From Phycisphaerae bacterium (GTDB lineage: Bacteria > Planctomycetota > Phycisphaerae > Phycisphaerales > UBA1924), in NCBI GenBank assembly GCA_014192545.1, contig BJHL01000010.1:1-64000 (forward strand): a DNA stretch of 64,000 bases, written 5' to 3'. The number at the start of each line of letters is the position of its first letter. Position 1 is the stretch's first letter. The notes below the pieces were generated by a model, which ran no database searches, had not been told where the DNA came from, and saw nothing but the letters and a program-made list of their open reading frames with translations. The translations under genes and the position numbers were made by a program. Shown in pieces: positions 15,566-22,669 of the stretch.

Positions 15566-17302
15566 ATGAGCCTCACCCAGTCGATCGCCATCGGCCGCAC
15601 CGCGCTCAACGCGAGCCAAATCGGCATTCAAGTCGCTGGTAACAACATGGCCAACGCGACGACCCCCGGGTATTCGCGTCAAATCGCTCGTCTCACGCCC
15701 CTCCGCGGCGGCAGTAACTACCCGCAAGTCTCCATCGGCGCAGGCGTCCAAGTCAACAGCATCCAGCGCCAAGTTGACGAAGCTCTGCAATCTCGCCTCT
15801 GGCAAACCACCAGCGACCAAGCCGCCGCCGAGACCACGCTCAACCTCTACTCGCAAATCGAAGGCATCCTGGGCGAACTGGGCGACAACGATCTTTCCAG
15901 CGAGCTTTCCGCGTTTTTCGCCAGTTGGAGCGAACGCGCCAACCAAACTCGCAGCAGCAGCAGCGTGGTGCAACAAGGCGAAAAACTCGCCAACTTCATC
16001 CGCCGCGTCCGCACCGATCTTTCCGCAAGCGCCACCCAAGCCGAACGCGAACTGGGCGGCAGCGTCGTTCAAGCCAACGAACTGCTCAGCCAAATCGCAA
16101 CCCTCAACGGCGCAATCTCCGACGCAGAAATCGGCAACCAGCCCGCGAACGTCCTGCGCGACCAACGCGACCAACTCATCACGCAAGTTTCCGAACTCCT
16201 CCCCGTCACCGTCGTCGATCGCGGCCGCGAAGGCACCGATGTCCTCGTCGGCAGCGTTCCCGTCGTCCTAGGTTCTCAAAGCCGTGGACTCGAAGTCACG
16301 CGCTTCACCGACAGCGACGGCAACTTGCAGCTAGGCATCGCCACCAAGTCCGACGGCTCGCGCCTCAGCGTCGAATCCGGTCGCATCGGCGCACTTCTCG
16401 AAGCTCAAGATGGCGTCGTAGGCGACATCATCAGGCAACTCGACTCCGTCACCAACCAGCTCATCTGGGAAACCAACAAACTCCACGCAACGGGCACAAC
16501 AACTGCTGGTTTCTCGAACATTTCTGCACAACTTCGCCTCAACGCCGCCGACCGCTCAACGGCCATTAACGATCCCACCAACAGCGCATTTGGCGATTTG
16601 CCCTTCAAACCCGTCAACGGCGGCTTCGTCGTCCGCGTCAAGCACAGCAGCGGGGCAACCACCGAAACTCGCATCGACATCGACCTCGACGGTCGCGACG
16701 CTACCGGCGCTCGAGGCTTCGATGACGACACCAGCATGGACGACATCGTCGCCGCCCTCGACAACGTTGATGGCATCACCGCCAGATACAACGCCAGCGG
16801 CCAGCTTGAAGTCACCGCCGACGACGGCTTCACCTTCAACTTCCAAGACGACTCATCCAGCACGCTCGCCGCCGTCGGCATGAATGCGTTCTTCACCGGC
16901 CTCGACGCGAGCGACATTCGCGTTCGCAGCGAACTCCAGAACAATCCCAACTTGCTCGCCGCTGGCCGAATCGTCAACAGAACCCTCGTCGAAAACGGGA
17001 CCGCTCTCGCCCTCGCGCAGTTGCAAGACAAACCCCTCGAAGCTCTCGAAGGCCGCAGCCTCGCTGGCCTCTGGCGCGACACGGTGCAAGACACCAGCGC
17101 AGGCGTCGCCAACAAAATGAGCGCAGCCCAAGCCGCTGGCACCGTTCGCGAAGCGCTGCTCAGTCAAGTCGCCGCCGTCAGCGGCGTCAGCATCGACGAA
17201 GAGTCCATCAATCTCCTCCAGTATCAACGCATGTATCAAGGCGCCGCCAAACTCATCTCCGTCGCCGATGAAATGACCCAAACCCTCATCAATCTCATCT
17301 AA
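15566..17302 (+). CDS. flgK: Flagellar hook-associated protein 1, FlgK
   Basis: FlgK (HAP1) is the first hook-filament junction protein. The 578-aa product has the rod/hook N-terminal signature (GIQVAGNNMANATTPGYSRQ, residues 20-39) and the C-terminal helix characteristic of FlgK (DEESINLLQYQRMYQGAAKL, then ADEMTQTLINLI). Length is in the family range (~550). No Shine-Dalgarno sequence is visible; a sigma-54-like element lies 14 nt upstream. It is followed by flgL. Confidence 0.96.
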   Translation: MSLTQSIAIGRTALNASQIGIQVAGNNMANATTPGYSRQIARLTPLRGGSNYPQVSIGAGVQVNSIQRQVDEALQSRLWQTTSDQAAAETTLNLYSQIEGILGELGDNDLSSELSAFFASWSERANQTRSSSSVVQQGEKLANFIRRVRTDLSASATQAERELGGSVVQANELLSQIATLNGAISDAEIGNQPANVLRDQRDQLITQVSELLPVTVVDRGREGTDVLVGSVPVVLGSQSRGLEVTRFTDSDGNLQLGIATKSDGSRLSVESGRIGALLEAQDGVVGDIIRQLDSVTNQLIWETNKLHATGTTTAGFSNISAQLRLNAADRSTAINDPTNSAFGDLPFKPVNGGFVVRVKHSSGATTETRIDIDLDGRDATGARGFDDDTSMDDIVAALDNVDGITARYNASGQLEVTADDGFTFNFQDDSSSTLAAVGMNAFFTGLDASDIRVRSELQNNPNLLAAGRIVNRTLVENGTALALAQLQDKPLEALEGRSLAGLWRDTVQDTSAGVANKMSAAQAAGTVREALLSQVAAVSGVSIDEESINLLQYQRMYQGAAKLISVADEMTQTLINLI

Positions 17303-17364
17303 ATTTCCGCTACAAATCACCACTTTTCGCCATCGTTCAAGTCGCCCCTCTCCCGCATCGCCCA

Positions 17365-19440
17365 GTGAGCATCCCCATGGCCGCAATCCCTCCCAACCTC
17401 ACGCGCATGCCCAACATTCTCTCCACGCGCCTCTCGCTGGGGAACATCAATCGCACCAACGTCGACATTCTGCGCATCCAAAATCAGCTTGCCACAGGCC
17501 GGGCCATTCTCAGCCCCAGCGATGACATCGTCAAAGCCGCCACTATCGGCGTCCTCGATGATCGCCTCGAGCGCAGCTCGCAGTTGCAACGCAACTACCA
17601 GCACGCCACCGCCAGCCTCAACGTGCTCGACAATTTGTTCAACGAAGCCAGCGACACGGCTCTCGAAGCCCGCGATATCGCCAGCGAACAAGCCAATCTC
17701 ACCGCCTCACCCAGCGAGCGCGAAAGCCAGGCAACCGTCGTTGACCAAATGCTCCGCGCCATGATGAGCATCGCCAATCGCCAAGGCGTCGCAGGCTACT
17801 TGCTGGGCGGCTCCACCACCACCATCCAGCCCGTGCAAGACTACCTGGGTTACTTCCGCTACATGGGCGAAGGCACGGGCCTCAGCACCGATCTTGATTC
17901 CGCCGCCAGCGTCCCCATCACGCTGGGCGAAACCGCCATCGCAGGCCGCACCTCGCGCGTCAAAGGCAGCGTCAGTCTGCAACCACAGCTCACGCCTGAC
18001 ACGCGCCTCACTGACATTGGCGGCGCACAAGGTCTGGGTGTTCGCCTCAGTCCACTCGAATTCAGCTTCAACGGCGGCCCGCGCATTCGCGTCGATTTAG
18101 GCAACGCCGACACCGTACAAGACGTCGCCGACGCCATCGAATCCGCCATTCGCGATTATGAAACCGACGCTGGCGTCACCGTCCTCGGTCCCGCAGGCGT
18201 CGGAATCTCGGGCGAGGCTTTCTCCTTCGACGTCCCCGCCGGCACACCAGCCCCCACACTCTCCTTCTTCGAACTCGGCAACAGCACCGTCGCCCGCGAC
18301 CTAGGTCTCATCACTACTCCCGCGACCAATTTCACTTCAACATCCACAACCGGCGCCGACCTATCGCCCAGACTCACGATGCGCTCGCCCGTGTCATCAC
18401 TCGCTGGCGTCACGGGACCACTCGGCAGCATCCGCATCACCAACGCCGGCCGTACCGCCGTTATTGATCTCTCGCAAGCCCAAACCATCGAAGATATCAA
18501 GAACACCATCGAGCGCGCCAACCTGGGAGTCAAGTGCTGCATCAACGAAGAAGGCACGGGCATCGACGTCGTCAACGAAGTCGCGGCCGGCACCACCAAC
18601 GCCCTCTCCATCAGCGAAATCGCCGGCCAGAATAACACCGCCACGCGCCTCGGAATCCGCAGTTTCTCTGCCGAAACTCGCATCTCAGATCTCAACGCAG
18701 GCCGAGGCGTCACTGTGTTGAGCAACGTCCCCGATCCCGTCTCCGGCGGCGTCAACCCAAGCCTCAACTCCGACATGACCATCACCCTCGGCGGCGGACA
18801 AGTCCTCGAAATCGATCTGAAACCCGAAGACCTCACCACCATCGGCAACGTCATCAACGTTCTGCAAAATGAAATCAACGCCCAGCTTGCCGCCCAAGGC
18901 CTCCCGCCCAACAGTGTGACCGTTGGCCTTGCAACCGACGGCAACGGTCTCACCATCTCGCAAGATCAAGGCGTTTACGGACCCGGCATCCTCACCGTCG
19001 AACCCAAGAACAACTCCCAAGCCGCCAATCAACTCGGACTCATAGGCGGAACCTGGGACTCCACCAGCGCAACTTTGACAGGCAAAGACGTCGCCAAAGT
19101 GCGCGTTGAAAGCATGTTCACCTATCTCGTCGACCTTCGTGACAATCTCCGGAGCAACAACGTTCCTGGCATAACACTTGCTGGAGAAGACATAGGCAAC
19201 GCGGCTACGCAACTTGCGGAGACGCGCGGCCTTGTCGGCAGCTTCGCCCAACGCGTCGATGCAGCTTCGGATCGGGAAACTTCCCGCGCCCTGCTCGACG
19301 ACTCAACGCGAAGCCAACTGCGTGATGTCGATTACACGCAGGCCGCCAGCCGGTTTTCAGCTTTGCAGACTCAGCTTGAAGCTGGCCTGCGAGTTGCTGC
19401 TACCGGACAACAACTCAGCCTCCTGGATTTTCTGCGCTGA
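17365..19440 (+). CDS. flgL: Flagellar hook-associated protein 3, FlgL (long form)
   Basis: FlgL (HAP3) joins FlgK to the flagellin filament. The N-terminal flagellin-like helix (NVDILRIQNQLATGRAILSP) and the C-terminal helix (DYTQAASRFSALQTQLEAGL, ending LLDFLR) are typical. At ~690 aa it is more than twice the length of E. coli FlgL (317 aa): the middle (about residues 200-560) carries several beta-rich insertions with flagellin-hook-like repeats, such as ISDLNAGRGVTVL and LTDIGGAQGLGVR. These probably form surface-exposed domains. The GTG at 17365 is the longest start; ATG at 17377 is equally plausible. Confidence 0.9.
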   Translation: MSIPMAAIPPNLTRMPNILSTRLSLGNINRTNVDILRIQNQLATGRAILSPSDDIVKAATIGVLDDRLERSSQLQRNYQHATASLNVLDNLFNEASDTALEARDIASEQANLTASPSERESQATVVDQMLRAMMSIANRQGVAGYLLGGSTTTIQPVQDYLGYFRYMGEGTGLSTDLDSAASVPITLGETAIAGRTSRVKGSVSLQPQLTPDTRLTDIGGAQGLGVRLSPLEFSFNGGPRIRVDLGNADTVQDVADAIESAIRDYETDAGVTVLGPAGVGISGEAFSFDVPAGTPAPTLSFFELGNSTVARDLGLITTPATNFTSTSTTGADLSPRLTMRSPVSSLAGVTGPLGSIRITNAGRTAVIDLSQAQTIEDIKNTIERANLGVKCCINEEGTGIDVVNEVAAGTTNALSISEIAGQNNTATRLGIRSFSAETRISDLNAGRGVTVLSNVPDPVSGGVNPSLNSDMTITLGGGQVLEIDLKPEDLTTIGNVINVLQNEINAQLAAQGLPPNSVTVGLATDGNGLTISQDQGVYGPGILTVEPKNNSQAANQLGLIGGTWDSTSATLTGKDVAKVRVESMFTYLVDLRDNLRSNNVPGITLAGEDIGNAATQLAETRGLVGSFAQRVDAASDRETSRALLDDSTRSQLRDVDYTQAASRFSALQTQLEAGLRVAATGQQLSLLDFLR

Positions 19441-19616
19441 GAAGCGCGCACCACCACCAGGGCGATATGAAGCGGCAACGCCTCCCTCGCCCTTTCGACT
19501 CTTCGCTCGCGTCGTTCGTAGCTTGGCGACGCAGCTCATCAGTAACACCGACCGGCGCGAACGCCGGGCTGGTCGATCCGAAGGACCGGACAAGCCACAT
19601 GCAGCGGAGTTGCATT

Positions 19617-20069
19617 ATGGAAGTGCGGACGTCACGCTTCGGCGTGCTGCAAATCGCGGAAGAACGAATCATCCACATGCCCAAGGGCCTGCTTGGATTC
19701 TCGCAGTACACGCGCTACTGCCTGCTCGAGCCAGGTGAAGACAGTTGCTTCTTCTGGTTCCAGTGCATCGACGAACCGGCCCTCGCCTTCGTCATCACTG
19801 ATCCCAGCCTCTTCATCGCTGAATACTCAGTCCCCATCCGCCCCGAACAAATGGGCGATATGGGCCTGGGCAAACTCGAAGATGCCCAAGTCTTCGTCAT
19901 CGTCAACAAAGTCGATCAAATGCTGACCGGCAACCTCCAAGGCCCGCTGGTCATCAACACCCTCAACAAAGTGGGCGAGCAGTTGGTCCTCGCGGAGAAG
20001 CGTTGGACCACTCGTCATCCGCTGGTCAAGGTCGGCGCCGTCGCCGCTCATGCCGCGATGATCGCCTGA
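19617..20069 (+). CDS. fliW: Flagellar assembly factor FliW
   Basis: FliW binds CsrA and flagellin: when flagellin is exported, FliW is released to sequester CsrA and allow flagellin translation. The 150-aa product matches the family length, with IHMPKGLLGFSQYTRYCLLE, FFWFQCIDEPALAFVITDP and GPLVINTLNKVGEQLVL as recognisable blocks. I chose ATG 19617 because CGGAG lies 8 nt upstream; the open frame starts at 19467 without family-like sequence. Its place directly before csrA matches the FliW-CsrA pair of many bacteria. Confidence 0.95.
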   Translation: MEVRTSRFGVLQIAEERIIHMPKGLLGFSQYTRYCLLEPGEDSCFFWFQCIDEPALAFVITDPSLFIAEYSVPIRPEQMGDMGLGKLEDAQVFVIVNKVDQMLTGNLQGPLVINTLNKVGEQLVLAEKRWTTRHPLVKVGAVAAHAAMIA

Positions 20070-20201
20070 TGCCGCCGCTCGTGCCTTGTACGAGCATTCC
20101 ACCTACTTCCTCTTCGCACGAGTCGTCCTACACACCCAACCACGCTCGTGCAGCGTCCGCCATTCCTCTTAAAGCCCCGGGGCCATTTGTACTGTGCCCC
20201 G

Positions 20202-20226
20202 CCCGTCGCGCAAGGATGCGCACGGG
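20202..20226 (+). promoter_or_regulatory. csrA leader hairpin with GGA in the loop (CsrA site)
   Basis: CCCGT-(C)-GCGCA, loop AGGA, TGCGC-ACGGG: ten base pairs with one bulged C present the loop AGGA. The core CAAGGATG matches the CsrA SELEX-type consensus (ACARGGAUGU) closely. A second GGA lies 23 nt downstream in the csrA ribosome binding site (20235-20240). This is the classic two-site arrangement for translational autorepression by a CsrA dimer. Confidence 0.6.
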
Positions 20227-20246
20227 AGATTCGCGAGGAGAACCCC

Positions 20247-20633
20247 ATGCTGGTCCTCTCCCGGCAACGGGAAGAAACGATCATGATCGGGGACGACATC
20301 GAGATAACGGTCGTTGATATTCGAGGCGACAAAGTCCGCCTTGGAATCAATGCCCCAACTCGCATCGCCGTCCACCGTAAAGAGGTCTATGAGGCAATCA
20401 AGCGCGAGAACGAGCAAGCCTCGACTCTCGCAGGTGCAGAACTGGGCTCCATCAAGCCCACCATCGCGCCCAAGCCCCGCCTCAAGACCGATGGCCTGAC
20501 CGCAGGTCATACAAGCGTCACTTCTTCGCCCGTGGTCGGGTCCATCCCGCCCAAGGCGACCCTGTCGGACACGTCCAGTACGCAAACCAATGCCACGACG
20601 AAGCTTCGTGCCAGTCAGATGAAGGGCGCGTAG
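20247..20633 (+). CDS. csrA: Carbon storage regulator CsrA with C-terminal extension
   Basis: CsrA is an RNA-binding dimer that recognises GGA in hairpin loops and blocks translation, here probably of flagellin. The core is canonical: [20 protein letters not shown] with the RNA-contacting Leu4 and Arg6, and Arg44 in [11 protein letters not shown]. The ~60-residue core is followed by ~65 Ser/Thr/Lys/Pro-rich residues, so at 128 aa it is about twice the usual length; the tail is odd and may add an RNA or FliW contact. The start ATG 20247 has a strong GAGGAG ribosome binding site. It lies between fliW and the flagellin cluster. Confidence 0.96.
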   Translation: MLVLSRQREETIMIGDDIEITVVDIRGDKVRLGINAPTRIAVHRKEVYEAIKRENEQASTLAGAELGSIKPTIAPKPRLKTDGLTAGHTSVTSSPVVGSIPPKATLSDTSSTQTNATTKLRASQMKGA

Positions 20634-20640
20634 CCCGGCA

Positions 20641-20664
20641 TTTCGCAGGAATTTCCCTGCGAAA
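20641..20664 (+). other. Perfect 9-bp inverted repeat after csrA
   Basis: TTTCGCAGG-AATTTC-CCTGCGAAA lies 7 nt after the csrA stop. It is followed by ACACGG rather than a T-run, so it may stabilise the csrA 3' end or act as a weak terminator. Confidence 0.45.
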
Positions 20665-20672
20665 ACACGGTT

Positions 20673-20687
20673 TGGTCCGTCAGTTGC
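20673..20687 (+). promoter_or_regulatory. Sigma-54-like element before the first flagellin gene
   Basis: TGGTCCG-TCAG-TTGC matches the -24/-12 consensus at 9 of 11 fixed positions, 81 nt before the flagellin ATG. If used, transcription would begin near 20699. It overlaps the GGA hairpin at 20681-20698, so at most one of the two signals operates on a given transcript. Confidence 0.42.
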
Positions 20688-20698
20688 GGATGCAACTG
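20681..20698 (+). promoter_or_regulatory. Hairpin with GGA in the loop before the first flagellin gene
   Basis: CAGTTGC-GGAT-GCAACTG: a perfect 7-bp stem presents GGA in a tetraloop, the preferred CsrA target structure. Further GGA triplets follow at 20701-20703 and 20713-20715, and one overlaps the ribosome binding site (20755-20763). It is only relevant if transcripts start upstream, for example by read-through from csrA. Confidence 0.42.
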
Positions 20699-20754
20699 GC
20701 GGAGGCAGATCCAGGACGATGGTCGCTTGCCCGCGTCGGGTCGGCACCGGCAAT

Positions 20755-20763
20755 CACGGAGGA
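20755..20763 (+). promoter_or_regulatory. Ribosome binding site and CsrA-like site, first flagellin
   Basis: CACGGAGGA ends 5 nt before the ATG. The same CACGGA core occurs at the ribosome binding site of both other full flagellin genes. CsrA bound here would occlude the ribosome. Confidence 0.55.
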
Positions 20764-20768
20764 TTGCA

Positions 20769-22316
20769 ATGGCTCGGATCAATACGAACATCCCCAGTGT
20801 CATCGCACAGGCCAACCTGTCGCGTAACCAAGGCGAACTCAACCTTCGCCTCGAGCGCCTCAGCACAGGCCTGCGCATCAATCGCGGTGCTGATGACCCC
20901 GCGGGACTCATCATCTCAGAACGCATCCGTTCTGACATCAATGGCGTTCAGCAAGGCATCAAGAACTCGGATCGCGCCAGCAGCGTCATCTCAACCACCG
21001 AAGCCTCTTTGGCTGAAGTCAATGACCTGCTCAACTCGATCCGCTCCCTCATCGTTGAAAGCGCCAACACCGGCGCCGTCAGCATCGAGGAGCGAGCTGC
21101 AAACCAGCTCCAGATCGACAGTGCCATCGATTCCATCACCCGCATCTCAAACACCGCCACCTTTGGCGGCCTGCGACTGCTTGATGGAACCCTGGACTAC
21201 CGCCTCAGCGGCGTCGATACCAGCGATGTCTCAACCGCCAGCGTGCGCAACGCAAGCTTGGTGCAGGGCAACCCGCTCCAAGTCTCCATCGACGTCCTCG
21301 CCAGCGCGCAAAAAGGCGCGCTCTACGTCAACGGCGACAACCCCGGTGCTCTTACTGACGGCGTCCTCGCCAGCAGCATGACGCTCGAAATCAAAGGCCC
21401 GCTGGGCGTCCAAGAGCTCAGCTTCACCAGCAACACCAGCCTCACGGACGTGGTTGCAGCTGTCAACAGCATCAACCAGTTCACCGGCGTTGAAGCCGCG
21501 CTCGTCGTGTCAGGCCAGCCCCTCTCGGGCATGGTCCTCCGCACCACCGAGTACGGCAGCAACAACTTCGTCAGCGTTCGCCGCATCAGCAAACCTAATA
21601 CGGGCGACAGTTTCCAAACCGGTCGCCTTGCCGACACCGCTGCCTTCACCGGCACCGTCCCGTGGGGCGGCCTCCAAACCGCCGACAGCGATCGTGGCCG
21701 CGACGTCACCGCTCTTGTCAACGGTGCGCTCGCAACCGGCAACGGTCTCGAGCTCACCGTCAACAGCCCCAGCCTCGGTGCGGCCATCCGCCTTAGTGAG
21801 TCCGCAGGCACCAACCCCTCCGCCGCCATCACACCCTTCTACGTCACAGGTGGCGGCGCACTGTTCCAACTCGGCCCCAGCGTCACCGCCCTCCAACAAA
21901 CCAACTTCGGCATTCCTTCCGTCGCTGCTTCTCGCCTAGGCGGCACTCCTACCTCCGTCGGGATCGAGTTCCTCAACAGCCTGCGCACGGGCGGTCGCAA
22001 TAGCATCGAGAAAGCCGTCTCGCGCGGAAACGACTTCGCCCCCGCCGAAGGCATTCTCCGTGCATCCATCGATGAAGTCACCGAACTGCGTGGACGCCTT
22101 GGTGCCTTCGAACGCAACGTCCTCGATACCAACGTCCGTAGCCTCCAAAGCCAGTTCGAGAACTTGACCGCCAGCGAAAGCCAAATCCGTGACGCCGACT
22201 TTGCTGCCGAAACCAGCAAACTCACGCGTGCCCAGATTCTGGTCTCCGCCGGCACCTCAACTCTCTCGCTCGCCAACCAGCAAAGCCAGCAGGTCTTGCA
22301 GTTGCTGCAAGGCTAA
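20769..22316 (+). CDS. fliC: Flagellin, divergent paralogue (515 aa)
   Basis: A flagellar filament subunit. The N-terminal D0/D1 helices are clear (MARINTNIPSVIAQANLSRN; LRLERLSTGLRINRGADDPA) and so is the C-terminal D1/D0 part (DFAAETSKLTRAQILVSAGT, ending NQQSQQVLQLLQG). The variable middle (about residues 150-420) differs strongly from the two other full flagellins, which are much more alike, so this may be a distinct filament section or minor flagellin. The ATG at 20769 has a strong GGAGG ribosome binding site; the open frame begins at 20727. It has its own terminator at 22348. Confidence 0.95.
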   Translation: MARINTNIPSVIAQANLSRNQGELNLRLERLSTGLRINRGADDPAGLIISERIRSDINGVQQGIKNSDRASSVISTTEASLAEVNDLLNSIRSLIVESANTGAVSIEERAANQLQIDSAIDSITRISNTATFGGLRLLDGTLDYRLSGVDTSDVSTASVRNASLVQGNPLQVSIDVLASAQKGALYVNGDNPGALTDGVLASSMTLEIKGPLGVQELSFTSNTSLTDVVAAVNSINQFTGVEAALVVSGQPLSGMVLRTTEYGSNNFVSVRRISKPNTGDSFQTGRLADTAAFTGTVPWGGLQTADSDRGRDVTALVNGALATGNGLELTVNSPSLGAAIRLSESAGTNPSAAITPFYVTGGGALFQLGPSVTALQQTNFGIPSVAASRLGGTPTSVGIEFLNSLRTGGRNSIEKAVSRGNDFAPAEGILRASIDEVTELRGRLGAFERNVLDTNVRSLQSQFENLTASESQIRDADFAAETSKLTRAQILVSAGTSTLSLANQQSQQVLQLLQG

Positions 22317-22347
22317 AGCCCCGCTAACGCGCAATCTTCGCCTTACC

Positions 22348-22390
22348 AAACGGCCATTCATGCCCCGCATGAGTGGCCGTTTTCGCTTTT
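22348..22390 (+). terminator. Intrinsic terminator after the first flagellin gene
   Basis: AACGGCCATTCATG, a short loop and CATGAGTGGCCGTT form a 14-bp stem with one T-G pair, followed by TTCGCTTTT. It separates the first flagellin from the second. Confidence 0.75.
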
Positions 22391-22501
22391 GAGACCACCA
22401 ATATAAGGGAAAGCCACCCCATTCTGGTCCGAAATCTCTCCAGAATCCGCTCCACGACTGAATTGACCCCCCGGACACGTCGATTCCCTCCCTGCCTCAC
22501 G

Positions 22502-22521
22502 CCATCGCACGGACGCGGTGG
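22502..22521 (+). promoter_or_regulatory. Possible CsrA-type hairpin upstream of the second flagellin
   Basis: CCATCGC-ACGGAC-GCGGTGG: a 7-bp stem with one T-G pair and GGA in the loop, about 150 nt before the second flagellin ATG. The distance from the ribosome binding site is larger than usual and the transcript start is unknown. Confidence 0.3.
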
Positions 22522-22624
22522 GTGCAGGTCGCGATCTCGGCTTGTCAGCCGGTCGCGAGCCCCGAGCCTTGTTGGTCTCGGGCTTTTCGCGGATGAGCTC
22601 GTTTGCTTACCCGCTTCAGATCAG

Positions 22625-22643
22625 CCCGCGTCACCAACGCGGG
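22625..22643 (+). other. Leader hairpin before the second flagellin
   Basis: CCCGCG-TCACCAA-CGCGGG, a 6-bp perfect stem ending 27 nt before the ATG and 10 nt before CACGGAGGA. It could help present or space the ribosome binding site. Confidence 0.35.
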
Positions 22644-22652
22644 GCTCGCACT

Positions 22653-22661
22653 CACGGAGGA
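22653..22661 (+). promoter_or_regulatory. Ribosome binding site and CsrA-like site, second flagellin
   Basis: CACGGAGGA, identical to the site at 20755-20763, ends 8 nt before the ATG. The surrounding leaders are otherwise dissimilar, which points to selection on this element. Confidence 0.55.
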
Positions 22662-22669
22662 TAGTTTTC

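Noticed and set aside
20174..20183. GCCCCGGGGC palindrome upstream of csrA
   Set aside because: Ten GC-only bases are expected often at this composition and no partner site was seen.
22391..22669. Sigma-54 or sigma-28 promoter before the second flagellin, and likewise 25015-25320 before the third
   Set aside because: I scanned for GG-N10-GC and for GCCGATAA-like -10 elements and found no acceptable match.
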